Origin: JAGTVG01 sp964543195
Lineage (GTDB): Bacteria; Bacteroidota; Bacteroidia; Cytophagales; Cyclobacteriaceae
Direction: 5' to 3'
Length of the DNA stretch: 64,000 bases
Assembly: GCA_964543195.1 (NCBI GenBank)
Contig: CAZIXF010000001.1
Location: 186,001-250,000, forward strand
Part shown: positions 1-9,531 of the stretch, piece by piece
How positions within the stretch are numbered: the stretch's first letter is position 1
Layout: each line of letters opens with the position of its first letter
The notes under the pieces: model-generated
Seen by the model: the letters and a program-made list of their open reading frames with translations, nothing else
Told to the model about the DNA's origin: nothing
Databases searched by the model: none
Position numbers and translations under genes: made by a program

Positions 1-3000
1 GGGCACTGGGAAAGAAAAGAGCTTCCACAGTACACTTCAAAAACCTTTTTCTCTTTTCCGCTATATAATTCAGCCCGCGCTGTCCGGGTTGTGGTTTTTA
101 CCGGCCTTAAGGTATGTTCAAATTCAAAAACTTTCAGGCTATCCTGATTCTGAGATGCTATGACCAGGCTCTGGTTATCATTTAGGGGTAATTTGACAAT
201 TGCTTTTCCATTCCCCGGTACAAAGAATCCGCTTTCCCGGTATTTAACCGTTTTAAAATTGCCATTGCCGGTATTGATCAGTAAGAGACCGTTCAATGCA
301 TCATATCTTCCCCAGAATACATTGCTACCGAAATCGTTACCCACCAAAAGTACATCCATGAGGCCGTCTTCGTTGAAATCATGTGTGAGCATTCCGAATA
401 CGGGTGCAAACTGGGCTTCTGCAGGCAGATCCCTGATCCTGAACTTACCATTCCCCAGATTTTCAAGGTAGCTGCTTTTCAGATGTTTCGCATTCAGCTT
501 CAATGCCATTTCATGTTCTTCTTCATTGAACAATCCCTCCATGGTCACATTGCTGTATCCTTCATAATTCTGCATGCGGGGTCTGAGATAAAGCATCTGT
601 TTGAGCATATCCATCCATGAATGGGAAGGATATAATCTTCTCTCTCCATCCATTCCGGCATAATAACTTCCCAAAACTACCTCGTAAGTTCCATTATTGT
701 CAAAATCGGCTGAATACGACACAACGGGTTCATCTACGCTTGCTTTATAATAAGAATTAGTGCCCAGGTTCCCCAGCATGTAATCGATGTCACCGTCATT
801 ATCGAAATCCGCGCCTGTTATGCTGTTCCACCAGCCGGTCATTTCACCCAGGCCGGTCCTGGAGGTAACATTGATAAGCTTCCCATCTTCATTTTTAAAA
901 AAAGATGGAGCCATCCATTCTCCGACTATGATCAGATCTACGATCCGGTCGTTATCGAAATCTGTCCACAAGGCATCCGTTATCATGCCGATACTCCTCA
1001 GATCGGGGCAAACTTCATTCGTAACATCAACAAATTGCAGCTTCCCCTTTTCAGATCTGTTTTCCAGGATATAACTGTTCACAGGCTGAGGGTATTTTCC
1101 CGGCATCACTCGTCCACCGACGAAAAGATCAAGGTCTCCGTCACCATCGTAATCGGCGGCCTTGACCGGTAATCCACTGACCGTGAAATCCGGAAGTGCC
1201 CCGGAAGCAAGCGAAAAATTTCCCCGCCCGTCGTTTACATAAAGCCTGTCCTGGTAGGCACGTTCCGATAATTCCTGCTCATAACTCCCGCTTACAATAT
1301 AAAGGTCCAGGTCACCATCCCCGTCGGCATCAAAGAGCAGCGTTCCCAGGTCTTCTTTTTGTTTATCATCATCGGGAGTAAAATATTTTTGTTCAAAGCG
1401 GTTCCCCTGGTTCAGGAAAAAAGTACCGCCATATCCGAGTGAACCTCCGGCAAACAAATCTATGGTACCATTACCGTCGATATCCCCTGCCGATAAGGAA
1501 GGTCCGTATTGTGTAAGTTGATGAGGAAGTGTCGATTGGATATTAAAATCGATGAATACTTCATCCAAATGAAGATATTCCAAACCGTATTTATTATGAG
1601 CGTCTTCGAAATAAAGAGTTTTTTCAGGCCCTGCCGGTATTTTGGTGCTCTCAGCGTCAGTATAACTGATTTCAAGAACCTGATCCGGCTCGATCCGGTA
1701 ATTTCTGCTTTCCTTTCCATCGGGCCAGATTACCCGGAGCGAGTCCACCCTGCATATGGTATCCAGTCCAAAATGGATGACCTGTTCTTGAGAAGAACTG
1801 TATCCACGATAGGGTGAGAATTCAATATACTGTTTTTCCCTACCGTGCCAAAGCGTCATTTTAGCCCCATAACCGGCCGGATTTTTATGGTGGCCATTCA
1901 GTTTTATCCTTAAGTAATGATTTCCTGTACTGGTTGACTCCCTGAGATTATTTCTGAAGATGAAAGCTTCCTCATTAATATTACTGGTAATAATATCCAG
2001 ATCCCCGTCATTATCCAGATCGGCATAGACCGCACCATTGGAAAAAGAGGGATGATTGAAGCCCCATTCCCTGTTTTTCTTTTCAAACGTAAGGTCTTTT
2101 TTATTCTTGAAAATCAGATTAGGTACCCTGGATTCCGGGATCAGTTCCAGCAGCTCTGCCTTATCGAATGCCATGCTTTTATTATAACGAATAGCGCCGT
2201 AATCCAGGTCTGTTACATCTTTTGGGAATCCGTTGCTGATAAACAGGTCCTTATAGCCGTCGTTGTCATAATCGGCAAAAAGAGGTGTCCAGCTCCAATA
2301 GGTAGCGAATACTCCGGCATATAGCGCAATATCGCTGAAATTATGATTACCATGGATATCTTTTCCATTGTTGAGTTGCAGTACATTCCGCATATACTGA
2401 TGTTCGTAACCATATTTCTTATTCATTACATAATTATTGTAATCGCTACCCATCATGGTCCTTATCATGTGCTGATGATCTTCAGGCATCATATCCAGGG
2501 CGAAAATGTCGAGTAATCCGTCATTATTGATATCGGCCACATCATGTCCCATGGCTGAATGACATTGGTGTTTGATATATTTTCTTATCTGATTGCTGAA
2601 TGATCCGTCCCGGTTATTGATAAGCAGCACATCGTTTGTGAGATAATCGTTGGTAATATAAATGTCTTTCCAGCCATCATTATTTATATCATTTACACTG
2701 ATACCCAGACCATAGCCCTCATAATAAATATCTGCCTCGCGTGTAGCATTGGTAAAGGTTCCGTCACCATTATTTTTATAAATACGGTCATTGCTGGGAG
2801 ATTCGCCGTGATTTTGTTTGATCCTGTATTTATTCGGGGAGAGCGTTTCCACCTGGTTAGTCAGTACATAAAGATCGAGGTCCTGATCATTATCGTAGTC
2901 AAAAAATACGGCGTGAATTGAAAATCCGTCATCATCAATGCCAAATTCTTTTGCTTTTTCTTTAAATACCGGGATGCCATTTTCATCTGGTCCCTGATTG

Positions 3001-3443
3001 ATGAAGAGCAGGTTTTTTCTTCTTTCCGGAAGATAAACGGAGGCACAGACATAGATATCATCCCAGCCATCAAGATTTATATCGACCACTGTTACCCCCG
3101 TACACCACCGGTTGGGGGCCTCGATGCCGGCCTCTTTGGAAATATCCCGGAACCTGAGATCACCTTGATTAAGGTAAAGTTTATTTTTGACCATATTGCC
3201 GGCAAAAAAAATATCCTGAAGACCATCCTTATTAAAATCACCGGTCCCGACGCCACCTCCGTTATATAAATATTCATATGTGAGAATATTGAACTCTTTA
3301 GTGGGAGTAATTCCGTTATTGAATTTTACTCCTGTTTTGTTACCCGGCATAAGTTCAAAAAGGCTGTCATCGGATGACTCGCAGCCAAGAAACGGGATAA
3401 AAAATAATAATAAACCGTACTTCCAGATATTTTTATTATTCAT
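1..3443 (-). CDS. FG-GAP/VCBS repeat lipoprotein with ASPIC/UnbV domain (CRTAC1-like), 3' end cut off by the window
   Basis: The minus frame stays open from the ATG at 3443 to the window edge (about 1147 codons). Residues 1-20 form a lipoprotein signal ending FLGC at Cys21, followed by ESSDDS. An acidic stretch like this behind the Cys resembles the Bacteroidota surface-export signal, so I infer a surface-anchored lipoprotein. Many calcium-binding FG-GAP/VCBS blades follow, for example VGTGDFNKDGLQDIFF, ADINNDGLLDIFALD and GDIDGNGTIDLFAGG. In the middle is an ASPIC/UnbV-type segment (NGHHKNPAGYGAKMTLW ... RVIWPDGKES). Proteins of this family are large extracellular beta-propellers of uncertain binding role, often next to SusC/SusD genes; none is visible here. 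The product is clear as a family, but the ligand is unknown. Confidence 0.9.
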   Translation of the reverse strand, partial: MNNKNIWKYGLLLFFIPFLGCESSDDSLFELMPGNKTGVKFNNGITPTKEFNILTYEYLYNGGGVGTGDFNKDGLQDIFFAGNMVKNKLYLNQGDLRFRDISKEAGIEAPNRWCTGVTVVDINLDGWDDIYVCASVYLPERRKNLLFINQGPDENGIPVFKEKAKEFGIDDDGFSIHAVFFDYDNDQDLDLYVLTNQVETLSPNKYRIKQNHGESPSNDRIYKNNGDGTFTNATREADIYYEGYGLGISVNDINNDGWKDIYITNDYLTNDVLLINNRDGSFSNQIRKYIKHQCHSAMGHDVADINNDGLLDIFALDMMPEDHQHMIRTMMGSDYNNYVMNKKYGYEHQYMRNVLQLNNGKDIHGNHNFSDIALYAGVFATYWSWTPLFADYDNDGYKDLFISNGFPKDVTDLDYGAIRYNKSMAFDKAELLELIPESRVPNLIFKNKKDLTFEKKNREWGFNHPSFSNGAVYADLDNDGDLDIITSNINEEAFIFRNNLRESTSTGNHYLRIKLNGHHKNPAGYGAKMTLWHGREKQYIEFSPYRGYSSSQEQVIHFGLDTICRVDSLRVIWPDGKESRNYRIEPDQVLEISYTDAESTKIPAGPEKTLYFEDAHNKYGLEYLHLDEVFIDFNIQSTLPHQLTQYGPSLSAGDIDGNGTIDLFAGGSLGYGGTFFLNQGNRFEQKYFTPDDDKQKEDLGTLLFDADGDGDLDLYIVSGSYEQELSERAYQDRLYVNDGRGNFSLASGALPDFTVSGLPVKAADYDGDGDLDLFVGGRVMPGKYPQPVNSYILENRSEKGKLQFVDVTNEVCPDLRSIGMITDALWTDFDNDRIVDLIIVGEWMAPSFFKNEDGKLINVTSRTGLGEMTGWWNSITGADFDNDGDIDYMLGNLGTNSYYKASVDEPVVSYSADFDNNGTYEVVLGSYYAGMDGERRLYPSHSWMDMLKQMLYLRPRMQNYEGYSNVTMEGLFNEEEHEMALKLNAKHLKSSYLENLGNGKFRIRDLPAEAQFAPVFGMLTHDFNEDGLMDVLLVGNDFGSNVFWGRYDALNGLLLINTGNGNFKTVKYRESGFFVPGNGKAIVKLPLNDNQSLVIASQNQDSLKVFEFEHTLRPVKTTTRTARAELYSGKEKKVFEVYCGSSFLSQC

Positions 3444-3636
3444 TTCTGCACTTCTTTCTCCTGGTTGTGAATATAAAAATTTAATTGATAATTTGGTCCT
3501 TATTAAGGCTTCAAATCTTCACATCTCCCCAACTCCCCAACTCCCCGACTCCACATCTCCACATCTTCACATCTTCACATCTCCCCAACTCCCCAACTCC
3601 ACACCTCCACACCTCCCCATCACCCCATCTCCCTAA

Positions 3637-3728
3637 CTCAAAGACCGTCCGATACATCCCGCCTGCTCCGGCGCGACACTCAGGACTAATTGCATTTCTC
3701 CCCAACAACCGGACCCCGGTCCTCTATT
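3637..3728. repeat. Core repeat, copy 1 of 2 (204-bp offset)
   Basis: This ~92-bp sequence is repeated 204 bp downstream with one visible difference inside the core (CGGTC versus CGGTA at 3721/3925). It contains short self-complementary parts: CCTG...CAGG around a GC-rich centre, and ACCGG-GGT-CCGGT on the minus strand. The conserved core between variable 8-bp arrays suggests a dispersed intergenic element and not a gene. No function is known to me. Confidence 0.85.
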
Positions 3729-3840
3729 CTCCCCACCTCCCCATCACCCCAACTCCCCACCTCCACGACTCCCCACCTCCACGACTCCACAACTCCACAA
3801 CTCCACAACTCCCCACCTCCCCATCACCCCATCTCCCCAA

Positions 3841-3932
3841 CTCAAAGACCGTCCGATACATCCCGCCTGCTCCGGCGCGACACTCAGGACTAATTGCATT
3901 TCTCCCCAACAACCGGACCCCGGTACTCTATT
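3841..3932. repeat. Core repeat, copy 2 of 2
   Basis: This is the second near-identical copy of the 3637-3728 core. The flanking 8-bp units are also shared for some 25 bp upstream, so a segment duplication of 204 bp (core plus array) is the simplest origin. Confidence 0.85.
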
Positions 3933-4094
3933 CTCCCCACCTCCCCAACTCCCCAACTCCCCACCTCCACGACTCCACACCTCCACACCTCCACACCTCC
4001 CCACCTCCACGACTCCCCACCTCCACAACTCACCTCACCCCATCTCCCCATCACCTCATCACCAAATCACCCAATAAAAATGTCCCCTAGGCCT

Positions 4095-4134
4095 CACTAA
4101 GTTTTGCATTTATCTAATTCACACAACGAGTTAT
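4095..4134. repeat. 40-bp element end shared with the 35-kb element
   Basis: These 40 bases align without gaps, by my count 34 of 40 identical, to 35497-35536. Both copies run from CACTAAGTTT to the terminal ATTCACACNACGNGTT and lie just downstream of an 8-bp tandem array. This makes the 4-kb repeat block and the 35-kb element members of one family. I could not find a convincing matching left end near 3470. Confidence 0.75.
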
Positions 4135-4139
4135 ATCAA

Positions 4140-5633
4140 TTAAAAAACCGATCTCATGCCGAATACAAAACCCGATTCGCCGGATTTGTTGATTGAATAC
4201 TGCAACCTGAACACGATATCGTAAAATGTGACGACATCGGCCCCGAAACCGCCCCCATAGATCAATTGGTCCGTAAATTTAGTATTCAGTACATTGCCGT
4301 CATAGCCTTTTACATATCCGTAATCAAAATAAGTCTTCAGATAGACCGCCAGGTGGAATTTGCTGAACTGCCGGGCATTGAGGATATCCCGAAGGTTCTG
4401 TTCAGTCTGGAAAAGCATTTTTCGCAGTGTATATTGATTCTGCAAAAACCAGGGTCCTTCGATCACATATAATTCATAACCCCTTAACGTGAATCGCCCG
4501 ATTCCCATGGCATTGATCTGATTATAAGGTTGATCCTCCGGCAGAAACAGAGATCCGCCCACACCGCCGGTAAGGTAAAAATGTTTTCCCAGGTCAAAAA
4601 ATTTATTATAAAACCCGGTGATCCCCAGCACATTCACGTCATCATAGATGCCCAGGCCTACTTTATCAATTTTCCCCGTTAGGTATGAACCCGTCAATGG
4701 ATAAGCCTTGATATCACGTTTATCGTGGATATAGGTATAATAAAGACGAAAGAACTTTTGCTGATTTTCGCCATCCGAAAAATAGACCGGATTCAGAATG
4801 GCAATGGTATCATTGACCTGAGTATTATAATATCCAGTGCCCAGGGTATGAAACGTATACAGTGATTTACGGTATGTCATCGAAGCGGCTCCTGCGTATT
4901 GTTCCCTTAGCCAGTTTTCCGAATCAAAAAACTGGTATTTATGCTCGACTGTCCGGTAATTGATATTCTTATTCAGACTATAGCCTAAAAGCAGGCTTAA
5001 GCCCAGTTTCTGTTTTCTGTCGATATAGGGGAAGGAGTAACCAATCTGAAATTTTTTTGTGAAGCCAAACTCCCCAATGAGCCGGAGGGTTTCATTCATG
5101 CCTCTCACATTATACTGATAGATCTTCAGACCCCATTCAATCCTTCGCAGATCTTGGTTCTGGTTGACCCACCAGTCGTGAAAATTCCTGTCAGCGAGTT
5201 CCAGCACCGGGATCGGGAAGGTATACCATCGTTCGGTAACCCGGATGATCACATCTACTTCATTTCCGGTAATTTTGACAAGGGAAATATTAACGGATAG
5301 AAAAAGCCGGGTATTAATAATATTGTCTTCATTTCTTTTGAGCCGCATATAGAGCCCCTCGGTGCTTACGGCCATGTGGTCGGTAAAATCGAGCTCTCTT
5401 TTGATAATCCTATCGCGGGTTTTCCGGTTGCCCACGATGAAAATGCGGTCTATATAGAGGGAATCATAACCCGTGGTATCGATCCCGCCAAATGAGACAT
5501 TATCCTCCTGGGCTAATAACTCATTAGTATTTTGCATGGTTCCCATCAGGACCATCACAGCCACCAGCATAAAAAAGCAGAGGAAGTTTTTAATATATGA
5601 AATGATAATATTTGATTTATGGAATTCTTCCAC
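4140..5633 (-). CDS. BamA/TamA-like outer membrane beta-barrel protein with one POTRA domain
   Basis: The product is 497 aa. Residues about 12-42 form an N-terminal signal or membrane segment ending near LLAQ. A single POTRA-like unit lies around residues 55-140, with IDRIFIVGNRKTRDRII at its start, and is followed by a barrel of alternating strands to the C-terminus. The last residues (FGMRSVF) end in Phe, as Omp85-superfamily barrels do. At about half the length of BamA and with one POTRA, it is an accessory Omp85-type protein and not BamA itself. It is the last gene of the minus-strand run after lgt, with a 78-bp gap. The substrate is unknown. Confidence 0.8.
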   Translation of the reverse strand: MEEFHKSNIIISYIKNFLCFFMLVAVMVLMGTMQNTNELLAQEDNVSFGGIDTTGYDSLYIDRIFIVGNRKTRDRIIKRELDFTDHMAVSTEGLYMRLKRNEDNIINTRLFLSVNISLVKITGNEVDVIIRVTERWYTFPIPVLELADRNFHDWWVNQNQDLRRIEWGLKIYQYNVRGMNETLRLIGEFGFTKKFQIGYSFPYIDRKQKLGLSLLLGYSLNKNINYRTVEHKYQFFDSENWLREQYAGAASMTYRKSLYTFHTLGTGYYNTQVNDTIAILNPVYFSDGENQQKFFRLYYTYIHDKRDIKAYPLTGSYLTGKIDKVGLGIYDDVNVLGITGFYNKFFDLGKHFYLTGGVGGSLFLPEDQPYNQINAMGIGRFTLRGYELYVIEGPWFLQNQYTLRKMLFQTEQNLRDILNARQFSKFHLAVYLKTYFDYGYVKGYDGNVLNTKFTDQLIYGGGFGADVVTFYDIVFRLQYSINKSGESGFVFGMRSVF

Positions 5634-5711
5634 CTTTTCTCGCAGAACGCACCGGTTTATGAGTCATTCGATTAGATAACTACTACACTAAAATACGTAT
5701 TAAAAATCAAT

Positions 5712-6878
5712 TTATTTTTTCAGCTCAGCATCAGTTTGCTGTTGCTGTGGTCTGTACGACCGCAGCAGGATCACGATTCCGGCGGCCACCAGGGGTATAC
5801 TCAGCCATTGGCCCATATTGAGCGGGATATTGGCCTCAAACTCAACCTGGTCGACTTTGAAAAACTCGTGGAAGAATCGCAGACCGAATAACAGGATCAG
5901 GAAGATGCCGAATAAACGGCCCTTAGGTGTTCGGTCCTTCATCATATACCAGATCCACAAAAGCAGGAAAAATATAATCAAACTGGTACCTGCTTCATAT
6001 AACTGTGTGGGGTGCCGGGGTACTGCTGAAGTCAACATGGTGGCCCTGTATATGCCTCCCCTGGTTTGGGCAAGTTTATACTGAAGGGGAGTATCGGCCG
6101 GTTCATTCACGTGCATGCCTATCTCTGTATCACTGGCTAACATATTTTTAAACTGGTTCTCTATATAAGCACGGAGCTGAGCCTCCTGGAAATCACCCCG
6201 TTCAAAGTCGACGATGATCCTGACCGGGTTCTCCGCTTCTGTTTGGGTGCTGTTGCCTGCTTTCTCTACTTTCACATCGGAGACCACCCTGTAATATTCA
6301 AACTGGTCAATTATATTTCTGGCAAACACCACTCCGTAGGAAGAGCCGGTAGGGTTCCCGATAATTTCACTGTTGATGAAATTACCTGTCCGGATAAAAC
6401 ATCCACCCAGGGCTACCACGATCACGATCCTGTCTACTACCCAGAGAAAACTCTGGCCCTCTCTTTTTTTTCTTTTGAATACAAATCGGGGCTTACTGAA
6501 TCCGATTTTGATAAAGTAGTTCGAGTATATGTAAATTCCGAGCAAAATACCTATGGCTGCACCATGACTGGCCAATCCGCCTTTCTGTATCATGAATATC
6601 TCTATGGGATCTGCCAGGAAACGTTCCGGTTCATAAAAAAATACATGGCCCAGCCTGGCCCCGATAATGGTGAACAACACGATATATATGGTAAGGCTTT
6701 CAATATCCCTTTCCGGTTTGTCTTCCACTTTAAAGATGTAGATCATGATCTGCTGTCCAACAATGAATGCCAGGGCGAATAACAGTCCATACCATCGGAT
6801 ATTTCCTATGATCCCCCAGTCGAGATTGGGAAAAATTTCCGGATTAACACTCCAGATTATAAAGTCAAACAATGCCAT
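5712..6878 (-). CDS. lgt: Phosphatidylglycerol--prolipoprotein diacylglyceryl transferase
   Basis: This inner-membrane enzyme of 388 aa attaches diacylglycerol from phosphatidylglycerol to the lipobox cysteine of prolipoproteins. Seen in the sequence: several membrane segments, GGLASHGAAIGILLG near residue 100, the Lgt signature FIRTGNFINSEIIGNPTGSS, and PRHPTQLYEAGTS near residue 288. A soluble insert of about 80 residues follows the signature (polar, with the stretch VEKAGNSTQTEAENP). The protein is therefore longer than E. coli Lgt, as I recall is usual in Bacteroidota. It follows nadE with a 15-bp gap, in a run with nadE, rnc and fabF. Its clients in this window include the FG-GAP lipoprotein and the DUF4136 lipoprotein. 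Confidence 0.96.
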   Translation of the reverse strand: MALFDFIIWSVNPEIFPNLDWGIIGNIRWYGLLFALAFIVGQQIMIYIFKVEDKPERDIESLTIYIVLFTIIGARLGHVFFYEPERFLADPIEIFMIQKGGLASHGAAIGILLGIYIYSNYFIKIGFSKPRFVFKRKKREGQSFLWVVDRIVIVVALGGCFIRTGNFINSEIIGNPTGSSYGVVFARNIIDQFEYYRVVSDVKVEKAGNSTQTEAENPVRIIVDFERGDFQEAQLRAYIENQFKNMLASDTEIGMHVNEPADTPLQYKLAQTRGGIYRATMLTSAVPRHPTQLYEAGTSLIIFFLLLWIWYMMKDRTPKGRLFGIFLILLFGLRFFHEFFKVDQVEFEANIPLNMGQWLSIPLVAAGIVILLRSYRPQQQQTDAELKK

Positions 6879-6893
6879 AAATATCTATTTGAA

Positions 6894-8789
6894 TTATTCC
6901 AATTCCATTTTTTTCAATTCTTCGAGTTCTTCCCTGTACGAACCGGAAAGGATCGGAAACCGGCACCAGGTTCTGGGATCCACATTGAAATCATCGAGAT
7001 GAAATGCCGGTGCAAACCTTTCCCGTTTCCATTGATTCGCTGACCAAAGTTGATAAAACTTTATGATATATTCTTTTAATTTTGGTGGTTTTGTAAGTTT
7101 TTTATCCAGTAGCTGCCGGTAGACGGCAACCGGGGATAAATGACGGTAAATGGCCAGCTTTTCTATTTCCAAGAGAACCTTATAGGGCATAAGGTCCGAT
7201 TCATCGGTCTGTTCCTGATCGGAAGGTCTGAGCTCTGCCGAAGGTCTCAGGCTGTTCACATGGTGCAACGCACTATATCCAAGATGGTCTTCGGCCCATT
7301 TCAGCCATTTTCTGATGAAATATTTGTCGATGCCGGCAATCGGGGCCAGGCTGCCGCTTGTATCACCATCCATGGTGGCATATCCTACATCGGCTTCGCT
7401 CCGGTTCGAGGTAGCCAGCAGGACAGCTTTTTTTATGTTGGCCATCATCCAGATCACCGGCGATCTTGCCCGTGCCTGGATATTCTGCAGGGTAATGTCA
7501 TCCTTTTCCCAGGTCAGCTTCCGGCCAAGGGTTTTTTCCATCTTTTCAACATAACTGGCCACCTCATCGTCAATAGACCACTCATGATATTCTGCACCTA
7601 TCGACTTTGCCAGCGAGGATGCCGAAAGCCGGGTTTCCTCAGACGAATTCTTACTGGCCTGATATACGCACGTAAGCAGTTGACCGGTAATGAACTTTTC
7701 CGGATTTTCACTGTTCTTTCCATTAATCTTATCCAGCCAGGAGGATTTATGGATCTTATTCAGGAATGCTTCGAGCCCTAGTTCCCTGATGCCGCGCCGG
7801 ATCATTTCCGCGACGATCACAACTGAAGTGGATGAATCAGCACCTCCGCTGAGTGAGATTACAAATCCATTAGTCCGGCTTTTCCTCATGTAATCGAACA
7901 GGGCCAGGCTGGTGGCCCTGATAAATTCTTCGTTTCGATCCGGACGGTCGCTTTTAAATCCCGTATGGGATCCGGAAGGTTTTGAAAAATTCACTTCTGC
8001 CGTAGCCAGATTGAAATCCCTGTAGGATAGGAGGGGATTCTGTTGAATAAGGCGGCCTTCCTGTGTTATCAACAACTCTCCATCATAGATCATCCGGCCC
8101 GCTTCGTTACCCAGCAGATTGGCATATACATAAGTGCAACTGAAGGTTTTTGAGCTGTCAACGATCAGTTTTTTTCTTCTTACCGATTTACCTATGGAAA
8201 AATGACTTGCACTGGGATTCAATATCAATTTAACCCCTTTCTCAACAAGACGGCAAGCCGGCCGGTTCGAACGCCAGGCATCTTCGCAGATCTCAAAGCC
8301 AACTTTTATGCCGGATAGATTGAACTGACAATCCCCGATCGGTACAGTCTCGCCGTTGATCAGGATCTCATCTAGTTTTTCCGGTTCCCAGGCCGTAAAC
8401 CACCGCGATTCATAATGCACACCATCGTTGGCAAGAAACTGTTTGGCATATATGCCAAGGATCTTTTTGTCCGATATAACACAGGCACAGTTGAAATTTT
8501 TATTTTTATACCATACCGGTAACCCCAATGCCACGGTGATGTTTTCACAATGGGGCTGGATCTGTCCAAGCAGGGAAATGGCTTTTTCAGAAACCCAGGC
8601 ACTGAGAAAAAGATCCTCACAGCCATATCCGGTAATGCAGAGTTCAGGCAGGCATAATAGTTCCGCTTTTTGTTCCCTTGCGGCTTTGATGGCGGAAATA
8701 ATATGATCGAGATTCGATTCCCAGTCCAAAGGAGTCTGATTAAGCGCTGCGGATGCTATTTTTATGATCTTATCCACGTCAATTTTCAT
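6894..8789 (-). CDS. nadE: Glutamine-dependent NAD+ synthetase
   Basis: The product is 631 aa. It has an N-terminal nitrilase-type glutaminase domain (about residues 5-270) and a C-terminal ATP-dependent NAD synthetase domain (about 290-620). Seen: the glutaminase Glu in LCLPELCITGYGCEDLF, the nucleophile Cys in GFEICEDAW, and the synthetase P-loop SLSGGADSST. It makes NAD+ from nicotinic acid adenine dinucleotide, glutamine and ATP. Its ATG touches the rnc stop codon without a gap, so the two are surely co-transcribed. All key residues are present. Confidence 0.96.
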   Translation of the reverse strand: MKIDVDKIIKIASAALNQTPLDWESNLDHIISAIKAAREQKAELLCLPELCITGYGCEDLFLSAWVSEKAISLLGQIQPHCENITVALGLPVWYKNKNFNCACVISDKKILGIYAKQFLANDGVHYESRWFTAWEPEKLDEILINGETVPIGDCQFNLSGIKVGFEICEDAWRSNRPACRLVEKGVKLILNPSASHFSIGKSVRRKKLIVDSSKTFSCTYVYANLLGNEAGRMIYDGELLITQEGRLIQQNPLLSYRDFNLATAEVNFSKPSGSHTGFKSDRPDRNEEFIRATSLALFDYMRKSRTNGFVISLSGGADSSTSVVIVAEMIRRGIRELGLEAFLNKIHKSSWLDKINGKNSENPEKFITGQLLTCVYQASKNSSEETRLSASSLAKSIGAEYHEWSIDDEVASYVEKMEKTLGRKLTWEKDDITLQNIQARARSPVIWMMANIKKAVLLATSNRSEADVGYATMDGDTSGSLAPIAGIDKYFIRKWLKWAEDHLGYSALHHVNSLRPSAELRPSDQEQTDESDLMPYKVLLEIEKLAIYRHLSPVAVYRQLLDKKLTKPPKLKEYIIKFYQLWSANQWKRERFAPAFHLDDFNVDPRTWCRFPILSGSYREELEELKKMELE

Positions 8790-9530
8790 TTAAATATTCA
8801 ACTTCACACAGGTTTTCTGGGCCGCAACCTGCTCAGCTCGTTTCTTATTAAAACCGGTCCCTTTTCCAAAAGGCTGATCGTCAATGAATACCTGCGATTT
8901 AAACTCTTTGTAGTGTTTCGATTCTTTTACATCCAGGATCTCAAACCGTATTGATTTATCATGCTTATGAGCCCATTCAATGATCTTACTTTTATAATTG
9001 GGATTGGTTTTTATGATCTTTTCAATATCGGCATAGGGCAAAAGCAACTTGTTGATAATGAATCTGCGGGTAAAATTATAACCTTTGTCCAGGTAGACCG
9101 CACCAATCAGGGCCTCGAGGGTGTCTCCGATTATGGATTTATAAGCCTGAGAATGCCTTCGTGTATCAATATACTCGATAATTTCCCTGATGCCGATCTT
9201 ATTACCCAGATGGTTGAGAAATTCACGGCTTACGATCCGGGAGCGGATCTCGGTCAGGAATCCTTCATCTTTAAAGGGGTATTTTTTAAAAAGGTAGTCT
9301 GCGATCACAGCGCTTAAAATTGCATCACCAAGATATTCCAGGCGTTCGTTGGATTCCCTGATACCGGCAATGGTTTCCTTGGCCACGGAGCTATGTTGGG
9401 TGGCTAACTTATAGAGGCTGATATTGACCGGTTTTACATTAAGGGTGTTTTGAAGTTTTCTGGCAAGTGATTTTTCTCCGGCTGATCGTTTTTTAAAAAA
9501 AGAAAAAATTTTAGCCCAGAATAAATGCAC
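8790..9530 (-). CDS. rnc: Ribonuclease III
   Basis: This 246-aa double-strand-specific endoribonuclease acts in rRNA and mRNA processing. The catalytic signature ERLEYLGDAIL lies near residues 62-72, with the second acidic cluster GDTLEALIGAVYLDKG near 130. A double-stranded-RNA-binding domain fills about residues 175-246 (YKSKIIEWAHKHDKS ... KKRAEQVAAQKTC). It sits directly after fabF (1-bp gap); the order acpP-fabF-rnc is a common Bacteroidota arrangement. Confidence 0.96.
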   Translation of the reverse strand: MHLFWAKIFSFFKKRSAGEKSLARKLQNTLNVKPVNISLYKLATQHSSVAKETIAGIRESNERLEYLGDAILSAVIADYLFKKYPFKDEGFLTEIRSRIVSREFLNHLGNKIGIREIIEYIDTRRHSQAYKSIIGDTLEALIGAVYLDKGYNFTRRFIINKLLLPYADIEKIIKTNPNYKSKIIEWAHKHDKSIRFEILDVKESKHYKEFKSQVFIDDQPFGKGTGFNKKRAEQVAAQKTCVKLNI

Positions 9531-9531
9531 A

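Larger units (their letters stand above)
3509..4073. repeat. Degenerate 8-bp tandem repeat arrays (CTCCMCAN)
   Basis: Three arrays of an 8-bp unit with consensus CTCC(C/A)CAN (CTCCCCAA, CTCCACAT, CTCCACGA, CTCCACAC and similar) occupy about 3509-3636, 3729-3840 and 3933-4073. They are separated by two copies of a ~92-bp non-repetitive core. The unit length is not a multiple of three, so the Pro/His/Ser-rich reading frames through it are a by-product and not genes. Variation is concentrated at unit positions 5, 7 and 8. The block lies between the start of the FG-GAP gene and the end of the barrel-protein gene and fills most of that roughly 700-bp gap. Confidence 0.9.

Noticed and set aside
3455..3500. 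Left end of the 4-kb element near GGTTGTGAAT
   Set aside because: Similarity to the ACTCGTCGTGTGAAT end is too weak and gapped to support.
3509..4073. CRISPR array
   Set aside because: The repeats are 8-bp microsatellite-like units and two 92-bp cores; there are no regular 25-40 bp repeats with unique spacers and no cas genes.
3485..4100. Pro/His/Ser-rich frames of up to 201 codons across the repeat block
   Set aside because: They arise from 8-bp tandem units in every frame and on both strands; no start context, and the repeat length is not a multiple of three.
6243..6782. 179-codon plus frame opposite lgt
   Set aside because: Antisense shadow of lgt; no family features.
7140..7781. 213-codon plus frame opposite nadE
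   Set aside because: Antisense shadow of nadE, which carries all the expected motifs.
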